A stretch of DNA of 64,000 nt from Modicisalibacter sp049808615 (lineage in GTDB: Bacteria; Pseudomonadota; Gammaproteobacteria; Pseudomonadales; Halomonadaceae): positions 1 through 64,000 of the forward strand of contig NZ_JBNCAN010000026.1 in NCBI RefSeq assembly GCF_049808615.1. The letters are read 5' to 3'. The notes below the pieces were generated by a model, which was not told the DNA's origin, did no database searches, and worked only from the letters and a program-made list of their open reading frames with translations. Made by a program: the position numbers and the translations under genes. Of this stretch, positions 17,562-25,995 are shown piece after piece (the stretch's first letter is position 1; each line of letters opens with the position of its first letter).

Positions 17562-18062
17562 GCAACAAAAACAAGAAACAAAGGCTGATCAATGCAAGTG
17601 GTCGCTGTAACAATAACAAGTAATACAGAGAATGCCGCTAGCGATGCCTCAACAAGAACAATCGTCGATAGAAGACTCGCTTGTTTTGACCCAACAATAA
17701 CTATCGTCAAGCAATGCTCGTCAGTCCGATAAGCACAATAAAAATTGGTTGTCCGATATTTTTTATCGGCACGCGATGTACCGAGAGCGGACTCAACAAC
17801 AATAGCCGTCTGTCAGAGGTACGCCTTCGGAAATAATCACAAGACACCGAAGGAAGGTAGACTCTCTACCGTCGTGGTTGGATTATTGTTTTGAATACGA
17901 GACGGTCGCCATCGGGATCCAATAACAAGAACACTGCTTACCTGATAGATTTCATTTGTGACCGTGGTGCGTATTCAAGGCGATGCGCCATCACGAAAAA
18001 GAACCAACAGCACGGATGCTGAGCAACTTGCTTCTAGGGGAGGCCCACCGGCCTCCCCTTTC
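17562..18062 (+). ncRNA. crcZ: CrcZ-like regulatory RNA (Hfq/Crc-sequestering decoy)
   Basis: About 500 nt without a plausible gene, AT-rich compared with its flanks, lying between cbrB and pcnB exactly as crcZ does in Pseudomonas. It has a sigma-54 promoter at one end and a strong terminator at the other. By eye it contains six separate sites matching the A-rich Hfq/Crc motif AANAAYAA: 17567-17574, 17609-17619 (two overlapping), 17654-17661, 17693-17700, 17795-17802 and 17921-17928. CrcZ RNAs use such sites to sequester Hfq/Crc and lift catabolite repression. A U5-loop hairpin lies at 17753-17769. The 5' end is inferred from the promoter. Confidence 0.75.
18036..18062 (+). terminator. rho-independent terminator of the CrcZ-like RNA
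   Basis: AGGGGAGGCC (18036-18045) and GGCCTCCCCT (18050-18059) form a perfect 10-bp stem with a CACC loop, followed by TTTCT. It cleanly separates the sRNA from pcnB. Confidence 0.88.
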
Positions 18063-18216
18063 TACGTGCCCATTCTGTGTGTGATTGGCACGCCATCTCC
18101 GCCTGACCATGTCAGGTCGAGGATCTATGTTCCCCAAGACCGTAGCCGAATGCTTTGCAAGCCCTCTACGCTCGGCTAAACTGGCCGTTTCATCTACTGC
18201 GAGTCACTATCGCTGC

Positions 18217-19632
18217 ATGTTTAAAGGATTTACTCGCTTTCTCCAACGCCCCGGTGAACGTTTGAAGACCCTGTTCGGCAATCAAGATGGCGCTAGCCAT
18301 GCTACTCGGCCACACGTCATCCCTCGCGAAGAACATCCCATCTCACGTCAACTGTTCAGCGAGAGCGCCCTGAAGGTGCTTTATCGACTGCATAATGCTG
18401 GCTTCGATGCCTACCTGGTCGGTGGCTGTCTACGCGATGCTCTTCTTGGCAAATCGCCCAAGGACTTCGACGTTGCGACCAACGCCACACCGGAAGAGCT
18501 ACGCGATCTATTTCGTAACTCGCGCATCATCGGGCGACGCTTTCGTATCGTGCATGTGCGCTTCGGCCGCGAAATCATCGAGGTGACCACTTTCCGAGGC
18601 CGTCCCAACGATGATCATGGTGCACATCTGGCTCAGCAATCAGAGCACGGCCTGCTGTTGCGTGACAATGTGTGGGGCAACATCGAAGAGGATGCGCTGC
18701 GCCGCGACTTCACCATCAATGCACTGTATTACAGCATTGCCGATTTTTCATTGCACGACTGGGCCGGTGGCGTCGACGACATCCATGCGCGTGTTCTACG
18801 CCTGATTGGCGATCCTGAAACGCGCTATCGTGAAGACCCCGTGCGCATGCTGCGCGCCGTCCGCTTCGCCGCCAAACTGGACTTCACCCTCGCCCCCGCA
18901 ACCGAGGCGCCCATCCGGGACATGGCACCTCTGCTCTTGCAGATTCCCCCGGCCAGATTGTTCGAGGAAATACTCAAGCTGTTCCTATCGGGCCAGGCCG
19001 TCGCTACTTTCCACCTGCTGCGCCATTACGGACTGTTCGCCATGCTCTTCCCGGAAGCGGAAGAAGCCATGGAAGAACTGTCCTGGGCGGAGCCGCTGAT
19101 CATTCAGGCGCTGGCCAATACCGATGCCCGTATTCAGCACGAGAGGCCGGTAACACCGGCATTTCTCTTTGCTGCCTTGCTTTGGCCCGGCGTACAGCAA
19201 CGCCGACAGCAGTTGCAGGTTGACGGTCTGGCGCCAATCCCCGCGCAGCAGACGGCCTCTCAACAAGCGGTGTCGCGTCAGCTGCAGCATATCTCCATTC
19301 CCAAACGCTTCAGCCTGCCGATGCGCGATATCTGGGATCTGCAGCAGCGACTTCCCAAGCGTCGCGGCAAGCGCACCTTCCAGACGCTCGAGCATCCCCG
19401 CTTTCGCGCCGCCTACGACTTCCTGCTGCTACGCGAAGCCGCCGGCGAGATCCCATCGGGACTGGGTGCCTGGTGGGAAGCCTTTCAGAATGGTGACGAG
19501 CACGAACAGCGACGCATGCTGAACAAGATCGACGCCGATCCCGCCAGCACTGGTGATGGGCGCAAACGCCGGCCTCGTAAGCGCCGACGTAACAATAAGC
19601 CTCAGGGATCTTCGTCTTCGGGCCATGAATGA
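18217..19632 (+). CDS. pcnB: poly(A) polymerase I
   Basis: Adds 3' poly(A) tails that promote RNA decay. The nucleotidyltransferase superfamily core shows LVGGCLRD and the catalytic DFDVAT, then the EIIEVTTFR and RRDFTINALYY motifs, and a long basic C terminus (KRRPRKRRRNN) typical of PAP I rather than CCA-adding enzyme. I chose the ATG at 18217 (MFKGFTRFLQRPGE, 471 residues), which aligns in style with pseudomonad PcnB; the ATG at 18127 has a better Shine-Dalgarno (GAGG) and would add 30 residues. It overlaps folK by 8 bp. Confidence 0.92.
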   Translation: MFKGFTRFLQRPGERLKTLFGNQDGASHATRPHVIPREEHPISRQLFSESALKVLYRLHNAGFDAYLVGGCLRDALLGKSPKDFDVATNATPEELRDLFRNSRIIGRRFRIVHVRFGREIIEVTTFRGRPNDDHGAHLAQQSEHGLLLRDNVWGNIEEDALRRDFTINALYYSIADFSLHDWAGGVDDIHARVLRLIGDPETRYREDPVRMLRAVRFAAKLDFTLAPATEAPIRDMAPLLLQIPPARLFEEILKLFLSGQAVATFHLLRHYGLFAMLFPEAEEAMEELSWAEPLIIQALANTDARIQHERPVTPAFLFAALLWPGVQQRRQQLQVDGLAPIPAQQTASQQAVSRQLQHISIPKRFSLPMRDIWDLQQRLPKRRGKRTFQTLEHPRFRAAYDFLLLREAAGEIPSGLGAWWEAFQNGDEHEQRRMLNKIDADPASTGDGRKRRPRKRRRNNKPQGSSSSGHE

Positions 19633-20122
19633 GTTGTCACACCACGCATATATCGGTCTGGGCAGCAACCTGGATGGACCGCGCCAGCGTGTCGAACAGG
19701 CTATCATCGCGCTCGATCGCCTTCCCGTTACAGGGTTGCTGGCCGCTTCGGCCTGCTACGCCAGCAAACCGGTAGGCCCCCAGGATCAACCCGATTTCAT
19801 CAATGCGGTCGCCTGGGTGTCGACCCGACTGTCTCCCTTAGCCTTGCTTGATCAGTTGCAAGCCTTGGAACAACAGCATCGCCGCCGCCGCCTGCGCCGC
19901 TGGGGCCCTCGCACATTGGATATGGATCTGCTCTTGTTCGATGATCTGAGCCTTGACCTACCACGCTTGAAGATTCCCCATCCTGCCATGCATGAGCGAG
20001 CCTTCGTGCTATTTCCTCTGGCCGAGATTGCGCCTGAGTCGATGATCGGCACCACACAACTGAAGAATCTTCTGCTACAAATGGAAGGTCATGATCTAAA
20101 ACGTTTGTCATCTCGAAGGTAG
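19625..20122 (+). CDS. folK: 2-amino-4-hydroxy-6-hydroxymethyldihydropteridine pyrophosphokinase
   Basis: Transfers pyrophosphate from ATP to hydroxymethyl-dihydropterin before dihydropteroate synthase (folP is elsewhere in this window). The 165-residue protein has YIGLGSNLDGPRQ, the HPPK signature RWGPRTLDMDLLLFDD and HPAMHERAFVLFPL. The start overlaps the pcnB stop (ATGAATGA), so translational coupling is likely. The pcnB-folK-panB-panC order is common in gammaproteobacteria. Confidence 0.95.
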   Translation: MNELSHHAYIGLGSNLDGPRQRVEQAIIALDRLPVTGLLAASACYASKPVGPQDQPDFINAVAWVSTRLSPLALLDQLQALEQQHRRRRLRRWGPRTLDMDLLLFDDLSLDLPRLKIPHPAMHERAFVLFPLAEIAPESMIGTTQLKNLLLQMEGHDLKRLSSRR

Positions 20123-20133
20123 GGTTGCAAGAT

Positions 20134-20187
20134 ATTTGTTACCCTTTCACGCTACCATAGGGCATAAAGTAACAAATGCGGGTAACA
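20134..20187. promoter_or_regulatory. TGTTACC / GGTAACA paired sites and nested dyad upstream of panB
   Basis: TGTTACC (20137-20143) and GGTAACA (20181-20187) are 37 bp apart, the same arrangement as upstream of the CrcZ-like RNA. In addition ATTTGTTAC (20134-20142) has a perfect inverse GTAACAAAT at 20169-20177. The left box and following bases share about 14 of 17 positions with the box at 17411. A -10-like TATAAC lies at 20203-20208. No sigma-54 promoter was found downstream of it. Confidence 0.45.
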
Positions 20188-20282
20188 ACCTGACGCACCC
20201 GGTATAACGACTCCTTTTTCACTGCACTGTTCTCGCATGCCATCTACGCTTTCGCATGCCACCAGAGACGAGACTGCACGCC

Positions 20283-21071
20283 ATGAAGACCATCACCACG
20301 CGCACGCTACACGCCATCAAGCACGCCGGTGAAACATTCAGCTGTTTGACCGCTTATGATGCTTCCTTTGCGCGCATTGCGAGCCAAGCGGGCATCGAAG
20401 TGTTGTTGGTCGGTGATTCCCTGGGGATGGTGTTACAAGGGCACTCCACCACCCTGCCGGTCACCCTGGAGGATATTTGCTACCACACGCGCTGCGTCGC
20501 TCGCGGCAAGGAAAAGAGCCTGTTGATGGCCGATCTGCCCTTCATGAGCAACGCAAGCCAGGAGCGCCTGCTACAAGATGCCGGTGCCTTGATGCGTGCC
20601 GGTGCCGAGATGGTCAAGATCGAAGGAGAAGCCTGGCTTGCCGAGGGCATTCGCGAGTTGACACGTCGAGGCGTCCCGGTCTGTGCGCACATGGGGCTGA
20701 CCCCTCAATCGGTGCATCAGTTCGGCGGCTACAGAGTACAGGGCCGGGATAGCACTCAAGCCGAGCGGATGGTGGCCGATGCCCAAGTACTGGTCGATGC
20801 CGGTGCCTCGATCATTTTGCTCGAATGCGTACCCGCGCACCTGGGTCGCATGATGCGCGACACCTTGGATGTACCGGTGATCGGTATCGGCGCGGGCGCC
20901 GAGGTCGATGGACAAATCTTGGTAATGCATGATGTCCTGGGTGTCAGCACTCGTCCCCCTCGCTTCGCCAAGAACTTCCTGACCGAGTCCGACTCGATCG
21001 AGGCCGCTTTCCGCGCTTATCATGAGGCTGTAAAAGCACGCCGTTTCCCCAGCGAAGAGCACAGCTTCTGA
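20283..21071 (+). CDS. panB: 3-methyl-2-oxobutanoate hydroxymethyltransferase
   Basis: First committed step of pantothenate synthesis: ketopantoate from alpha-ketoisovalerate and methylene-THF. The 262-residue protein shows LTAYDASFA, the metal-binding GDSLGMV, CAHMGLTPQ and IGIGAGAEVDGQILVMHD. The start at 20283 (MKTITTRTL) matches family length; an in-frame ATG at 20256 is unlikely. Its stop overlaps the panC start (TGATG). panD is not in the window. Confidence 0.96.
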   Translation: MKTITTRTLHAIKHAGETFSCLTAYDASFARIASQAGIEVLLVGDSLGMVLQGHSTTLPVTLEDICYHTRCVARGKEKSLLMADLPFMSNASQERLLQDAGALMRAGAEMVKIEGEAWLAEGIRELTRRGVPVCAHMGLTPQSVHQFGGYRVQGRDSTQAERMVADAQVLVDAGASIILLECVPAHLGRMMRDTLDVPVIGIGAGAEVDGQILVMHDVLGVSTRPPRFAKNFLTESDSIEAAFRAYHEAVKARRFPSEEHSF

Positions 21072-21925
21072 TGCAGATCCTGACCACCATCGAGACGTTG
21101 CGCCAAACATTAACCCCTCATCGGCAGCAAGGTGCCAAAATCGCTCTAGTGCCCACCATGGGCAATCTGCATGCAGGTCATATTGCCTTGATTGAAGTGG
21201 CTCGACGGCACGCCGACATTGTAGTGGCAACGATTTTCGTCAATCCTATGCAATTCGGTGCAGGCGAAGACCTGGACGCTTACCCGCGCACCCTTGTTGA
21301 AGACCAGAGCAAGCTGGAGGCGGCCGGCTGCGATCTGCTGTTTACACCCGCCAATGACATGCTCTACCCCCAGGGCCTCGATGCCCACACCAAGGTGCGC
21401 GTGCCCGTGGTGTCGGAGGGTCTTTGTGGTGCCAGCCGCCCCGGCCATTTTGAAGGCGTCGCGACGGTAGTCACGCTATTATTCAATCTGGTGCAACCGG
21501 ATATCGCCTGTTTCGGCGAGAAGGACTATCAGCAGCTGGCCGTGATTCGCAAGCTGACCGCCGATCTGCATTTGCCCATCGAGATCATCGGCACCCCCAC
21601 CATTCGTAATGATGATGGCTTGGCATTGTCATCGCGCAATGGCTATCTCGATGCCGCTCAGCGTGCTCAGGCACCCATGCTATATGACGCTCTATGTCGT
21701 GCCCGGGACGCACTCGAGGATGGCGTGCCGCCGGACGACGTGCTGCGCGAGGCGCTAACAAGGCTTACAGCAGCAAATTTCAAACCGGATTATCTCGAAT
21801 TGCGTCGTGCCGATGATCTTGGCCCGGTGAACGATACGACACAGCACGCCATCCTGCTCGCAGCCGCTCACCTGGGGCCAACACGGCTGATCGATAACAT
21901 CCCCGTCTCGCTATCGGCTAATTGA
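21071..21925 (+). CDS. panC: pantothenate synthetase
   Basis: ATP-dependent ligation of pantoate and beta-alanine. The 284-residue protein has the adenylate-forming signature PTMGNLHAGH (HxGH), FGEKDYQQLAVIRK and DGLALSSRNGYL. It overlaps panB by one base and so is translationally coupled to it. No terminator is evident between panC and the thiolase gene, which probably has its own promoter. Confidence 0.96.
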   Translation: MQILTTIETLRQTLTPHRQQGAKIALVPTMGNLHAGHIALIEVARRHADIVVATIFVNPMQFGAGEDLDAYPRTLVEDQSKLEAAGCDLLFTPANDMLYPQGLDAHTKVRVPVVSEGLCGASRPGHFEGVATVVTLLFNLVQPDIACFGEKDYQQLAVIRKLTADLHLPIEIIGTPTIRNDDGLALSSRNGYLDAAQRAQAPMLYDALCRARDALEDGVPPDDVLREALTRLTAANFKPDYLELRRADDLGPVNDTTQHAILLAAAHLGPTRLIDNIPVSLSAN

Positions 21926-21988
21926 CTGAAAGTCGCATCAAGAAATGCTGAATCAGACTGATTCCTTGGTCATGGCACGTATTAGCGA

Positions 21989-22018
21989 TTGCGGCGGTGC
22001 CCATGGGTCTCCTATGCT
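21989..22018 (+). promoter_or_regulatory. candidate sigma-70 promoter of the thiolase gene
   Basis: TTGCGG (21989-21994) and TATGCT (22013-22018) are separated by 18 bp and lie about 40 bp upstream of the thiolase start. The match is moderate only. Confidence 0.35.
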
Positions 22019-22056
22019 GGTAACGGGACTATTCGCTCGAACAAAAGGAGTTTCAC

Positions 22057-23235
22057 ATGCAAGATGTGGTTATTGTCGCCGCTCGCCGCACCGCCATCGG
22101 TACCTTTGGCGGTTCGCTCTCCACGATTCCTGCCAAGGAGCTAGGGGCTCGTGTCATCAAGGATATTCTTGCTAATACCGGCGTCTCTCCCGATCAGGTC
22201 GACGAGGTGCTGCTCGGTCAAGTATTGACAGCGGCTTGTGGGCAGAACCCGGCCCGCCAGACCTCTATTCTCGCCGGCCTACCGGACGCCGTACCTGCCA
22301 TGACCATCAACAAAGTCTGCGGCTCCGGTCTCAAGGCACTGCATCTGGCCACTCAAGCCATTCGTTGTGGCGATGCGGAATTGATTCTGGCCGGAGGTCA
22401 GGAAAACATGTCGTTATCTCCTCATGCCTTGCCCAACTCCCGTACCGGACAGCGCATGGGTGACTGGAAGGCACTCGACACCATGGTGTACGACGGCCTC
22501 TGGGATGCCTTCAACGATTATCACATGGGCATCACCGCCGAGAACCTGGGTGAAAAGTACGGCATTACCCGGGAGCAGATGGACGAATTCGCGGCCACTT
22601 CCCAGCAGAATGCTGCCGCCGCCATCGACTCCGGACGCTTCGACAGTCAGATCGTGCCGATCGAGATACCTCAGCGCAAGGGCGATCCTATCGTCTTCGA
22701 CAAGGATGAAGGGCCCCGCGCCGGCATCACCGCCGAGAAGCTCGGGGGCATGAAGCCTGCCTTCAAGAAAGATGGTGCCGTGACTGCCGGCAACGCCTCG
22801 GGAATCAATGATGGGGCCGCCGTTGCCATGCTGTGTTCCGAGTCCAAAGCGCGGGAATTGGGTCTTGAGCCCCTAGCACGCATCAAGGCCTACGCCAATG
22901 CGGGTGTTGACCCGTCAATCATGGGCATCGGTCCGGCGCCTGCCACGCGTCGCTGTCTCGAGAAGGCCGGCTGGAGCATGGATGAACTCGATCTGGTCGA
23001 AGCCAATGAAGCCTTCGCGGCTCAAGCACTGGCGGTGAACAAGGAATTGGGCTGGGATACCAGCAAGATCAACGTCAATGGCGGTGCCATTGCCCTCGGC
23101 CACCCTATCGGAGCCTCGGGCTGTCGAGTGCTGGTCACCCTTTTGCACGAGATGATCGCTCGAGATGCCAAGAAAGGCCTAGCGACGCTGTGTATCGGTG
23201 GCGGACAAGGTGTCGCCCTCGCCATCGAAAGATAA
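22057..23235 (+). CDS. acetyl-CoA C-acetyltransferase (thiolase)
   Basis: Biosynthetic-type thiolase of 392 residues that condenses two acetyl-CoA to acetoacetyl-CoA. It has the nucleophilic Cys88 in NKVCGSG, the NEAFAAQ motif, NGGAIALGHPIGASG with the catalytic His, and the terminal CIGGGQG with the second Cys. Such enzymes feed polyhydroxybutyrate (PhaA) or ketone-body/fatty-acid routes; Halomonas commonly makes PHB, but no phaB or phaC is adjacent, so PhaA versus AtoB is left open. Strong Shine-Dalgarno AAAGGAG. It ends at a bidirectional terminator shared with pnp. Confidence 0.93.
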   Translation: MQDVVIVAARRTAIGTFGGSLSTIPAKELGARVIKDILANTGVSPDQVDEVLLGQVLTAACGQNPARQTSILAGLPDAVPAMTINKVCGSGLKALHLATQAIRCGDAELILAGGQENMSLSPHALPNSRTGQRMGDWKALDTMVYDGLWDAFNDYHMGITAENLGEKYGITREQMDEFAATSQQNAAAAIDSGRFDSQIVPIEIPQRKGDPIVFDKDEGPRAGITAEKLGGMKPAFKKDGAVTAGNASGINDGAAVAMLCSESKARELGLEPLARIKAYANAGVDPSIMGIGPAPATRRCLEKAGWSMDELDLVEANEAFAAQALAVNKELGWDTSKINVNGGAIALGHPIGASGCRVLVTLLHEMIARDAKKGLATLCIGGGQGVALAIER

Positions 23236-23260
23236 CGGTTTGAAAGAGGTTCAATAAAGA

Positions 23261-23286
23261 CGCCCCGGCAGTTCACTGCCGGGGCG
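23261..23286. terminator. bidirectional terminator between the thiolase gene and pnp
   Basis: CGCCCCGGCAG (23261-23271) and CTGCCGGGGCG (23276-23286) form a perfect 11-bp stem with a TTCA loop. TTTCTTTT follows on the plus strand and TCTTTATT on the minus strand, so it can stop both convergent genes. Confidence 0.9.
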
Positions 23287-23317
23287 TTTCTTTTACCGCT
23301 TGAAAGTCGCCTAGGTG

Positions 23318-25441
23318 TTACTCGGCTAGCTCGGCCTCGAAGGCGGCCTTTTCTTCGGCGCCGATCTCCTTGATCGACAGCTTCACACGGTTGCGGTTGT
23401 CGATGTCCAGCACCTTGACCGTGACCTCATCGCCTTCATTGAGAAAGTCGCGCACGTCATTGACACGTTCCGGCACGATCTGCGAGATGTGAACCAACCC
23501 GTCGGTGCCGGGCATGAAATTGACGAAGGCACCGAAGTCGGCAATACGCACCACCTTGCCCCGGTAGAGCTTGCCGATCTCGGCTTCGGCGGTAATACCG
23601 AGCACGATATCGATGGCCTGCTTGGCCGCTGCCTTGTCATCGGCGTAGATACGCACGGTGCCATCGTCGTCGAGGTCGATCGAAGCGCCGGTATCATCAC
23701 AGATCTTCCGGATAGTCGCGCCACCCTTGCCGATGACATCACGAATCTTGTCCGGGTCGATCTTGATGGTGGCCATGGACGGTGCGTTTTCGGACACTTC
23801 CGTGCGGCTCTGACCAATCACCTGATTCATCTGACCGAGGATATTCTGGCGCGCCTCATGAGCCTGCTGCAGCGCCGTCTCCATGATTTCCTCATTGATG
23901 CCCTCGATCTTGATATCCATCTGCAGCGCAGTGACGCCCTTGGCGGAACCGGCAACCTTGAAATCCATGTCGCCGAGGTGATCCTCGTCACCCAGGATGT
24001 CGGTCAGCACGGCAAACTTTTCGCCATCCTTGACCAAGCCCATGGCAATACCCGCCACCGGCGCCTTGAGCGGTACGCCGGCGTCCATCAAGGCCAGTGA
24101 GGTACCACAGACCGAGGCCATGGAACTGGAGCCGTTGGATTCGGTAATTTCGGACACTACCCGGATGGTATAAGGAAACTCTTCATCACTGGGCAGCATG
24201 GCCTGCACACCGCGGCGTGCCAGACGACCATGACCGATCTCGCGCCGCTTAGGGCCACCCATGAAACCAGCTTCGCCTACGCAGTAAGGAGGAAAGTTGT
24301 AATGCAGTAGAAAACGATCCTTGCGTTCGCCTTCCAGGGATTCGATCAACTGAGCATCGCGCAGCGTCCCCAGGGTGGCGATAACCATCGCCTGGGTCTC
24401 GCCACGAGTGAACAGTGCCGAGCCATGGGTACGCGGCAGCACACCGACCTGAATGTCCAGAGGGCGTACGGTCTTGTGATCGCGACCGTCGATGCGCGGC
24501 TCGCCATCGATCACCCGACTGCGCACTACGCGCTTCTCGAGGCCGGCGAAGGCGCCGCTTACTTCATCGGCACTGAACCGGGCATCGTCACCACTCGCCA
24601 GTTGTTCGACCGCCTCGGCCTTTAGGGCTGACAAGGCATCCTGACGCGCCATCTTGTCAGTCACCCGATAGGCATCACCGATCTTCGCCTCAAAGCCGCT
24701 TGCCAGGGCGTCCTTAAGCGAGGTATTTTCCGGCGTCGCTTGCCATTCCCACTTGGGCTTGCCTGCCTCGCCAACGAACTCATTGACCGCCTGGATGGCC
24801 ACCTGCATTTCCTGGTGGGCGAAGAGCACCGCGCCGAGCATTTCGTCCTCGAGCAACTCCTTGGCCTCGGATTCGACCATCAGCACGGCCTTCTCGGTGC
24901 CGGCAACAACCATGTTGAGTTCGGAGGTCGTCAGCTCTTCGACGCTGGGGTTGAGGAAGTAGCCCCGCTCCTCGCTGAAGGCCACCCGAGCGGCCCCGAT
25001 CGGTCCATTGAAAGGCACGCCGGAAATCGCCAGCGCCGCAGAAGTACCAATCATCGCAGCGATATCCGGGTCCTGATTGCGATCGGCGGACAGCACGTTG
25101 CAGATGACCTGGACTTCATTCATGAAGCCCTTGGGGAACAGCGGACGAATCGGGCGGTCGATCAGTCGCGAGGTCAACGTTTCCTTTTCGGTCGGACGGC
25201 CTTCGCGCTTGAAGAAGCCACCTGGAATCTTGCCTACCGCGTAGGTCTTTTCCTGGTAGTGCACGGAGAGTGGGAAAAAATCCTGGCCCGGCTTGGTGTC
25301 CTTACGCGCAACCACAGTACACAGCACCACGGTGTCGTCCATGGTGACCTGCACGGCGCCGGTGGCCTGACGGGCGATACGTCCTGTTTCGAGTGTGACG
25401 GTGCTTTGACCGTACTGAAATGTTTTCTTGACCGGATTCAC
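23318..25441 (-). CDS. pnp: polyribonucleotide nucleotidyltransferase
   Basis: Phosphorolytic 3'-5' exoribonuclease (PNPase) of the degradosome. The 707-residue protein has two RNase PH domains (about 1-230 and 310-545), a KH domain (IRDVIGKGGATIRKI, about 560-590) and a C-terminal S1 domain (GKVVRIADFGAFVNF). It follows rpsO across a hairpin-bearing spacer, as in E. coli, where PNPase autoregulates after RNase III cuts the hairpin. Length is standard. Confidence 0.97.
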   Translation of the reverse strand: MNPVKKTFQYGQSTVTLETGRIARQATGAVQVTMDDTVVLCTVVARKDTKPGQDFFPLSVHYQEKTYAVGKIPGGFFKREGRPTEKETLTSRLIDRPIRPLFPKGFMNEVQVICNVLSADRNQDPDIAAMIGTSAALAISGVPFNGPIGAARVAFSEERGYFLNPSVEELTTSELNMVVAGTEKAVLMVESEAKELLEDEMLGAVLFAHQEMQVAIQAVNEFVGEAGKPKWEWQATPENTSLKDALASGFEAKIGDAYRVTDKMARQDALSALKAEAVEQLASGDDARFSADEVSGAFAGLEKRVVRSRVIDGEPRIDGRDHKTVRPLDIQVGVLPRTHGSALFTRGETQAMVIATLGTLRDAQLIESLEGERKDRFLLHYNFPPYCVGEAGFMGGPKRREIGHGRLARRGVQAMLPSDEEFPYTIRVVSEITESNGSSSMASVCGTSLALMDAGVPLKAPVAGIAMGLVKDGEKFAVLTDILGDEDHLGDMDFKVAGSAKGVTALQMDIKIEGINEEIMETALQQAHEARQNILGQMNQVIGQSRTEVSENAPSMATIKIDPDKIRDVIGKGGATIRKICDDTGASIDLDDDGTVRIYADDKAAAKQAIDIVLGITAEAEIGKLYRGKVVRIADFGAFVNFMPGTDGLVHISQIVPERVNDVRDFLNEGDEVTVKVLDIDNRNRVKLSIKEIGAEEKAAFEAELAE

Positions 25442-25545
25442 GGTGACGTCCTTTACCTTGTCGATTTCATGTGGGTCGTTTTGACTCGGCGACTATTCTA
25501 GCAGTCCAATGGGAGCACGGGTTAATCATCCGCCGTTCAAAAACG

Positions 25546-25577
25546 CGAAACGGGCAGCCCTCGGGCCACCCGTTTCG
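25546..25577 (-). terminator. rpsO-pnp intergenic hairpin (terminator / RNase III-type site)
   Basis: On the minus strand CGAAACGGG pairs with CCCGTTTCG, with an inner GCCC/GGGC stem, and the U tract GTTTTTGA follows. This sits 42 bp after rpsO and about 100 bp before pnp, the position of the rpsO attenuator in E. coli. Read-through would supply pnp. Confidence 0.8.
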
Positions 25578-25618
25578 TTGTATCTCTTGCTTGCGCAGGA
25601 AAAAGAATTCCCTTTTCC

Positions 25619-25888
25619 TCAGCGACGCAGGCCCAGACGCTGGATCAATGTCTGATAACGCTCCAGATCCTTGCGCTTGAGGTAGTCAAGCAGCTTACGG
25701 CGCTGATTGACCATGCGGATCAGACCACGACGGGAATGATGATCCTGCTTGTTGGACTTGAAATGGGACTGCAGGCCATCGATGTTGGCGCTCAGCAGTG
25801 CTACCTGCACTTCCGGGGATCCGGTATCGTTCTCACCACGGCCGTATTCGTTGACGATTTCAGCCTTCTTTTCAGTGGTCAATGCCAT
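25619..25888 (-). CDS. rpsO: 30S ribosomal protein S15
   Basis: Primary 16S-binding protein of the 30S platform. The 89-residue length and sequence (GENDTGSPEVQVALL, HHSRRGLIRMVNQRRKLLDYL) are canonical. The ATG at 25888 has GGAGA upstream; the longer open frame to 25957 is not needed. It lies in the conserved truB-rpsO-pnp order. Confidence 0.98.
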   Translation of the reverse strand: MALTTEKKAEIVNEYGRGENDTGSPEVQVALLSANIDGLQSHFKSNKQDHHSRRGLIRMVNQRRKLLDYLKRKDLERYQTLIQRLGLRR

Positions 25889-25995
25889 CTGTGTCTCCAG
25901 TAAGCAATATGCCTGAGATGATAAATGTCGGAGACCACGCATATTTGCAGTCTCCATGAGGCGTCGCTATCGGTTAGCAACAAGGCTACTCGCGC

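Noticed and set aside
17403..17710. Small open frames of 60-70 codons on both strands inside the cbrB-pcnB gap.
   Set aside because: No Shine-Dalgarno or family resemblance; the region is better explained by the sigma-54 promoter, A-rich motif sites and terminator of an sRNA.
18086..18103. TTGGCACG upstream of pcnB as a sigma-54 promoter.
   Set aside because: No GC lies 10 bp after the GG, so the spacing is wrong.
18102..18116. CCTGAC-CAT-GTCAGG hairpin after the sRNA terminator.
   Set aside because: Short stem without a U tract; it may affect pcnB translation, but nothing further supports a function.
24740..25501. A 253-codon open frame opposite pnp, and a similar one opposite carB at 40673-41425.
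   Set aside because: Both are shadows of strongly conserved genes and show no recognisable domain or Shine-Dalgarno context.
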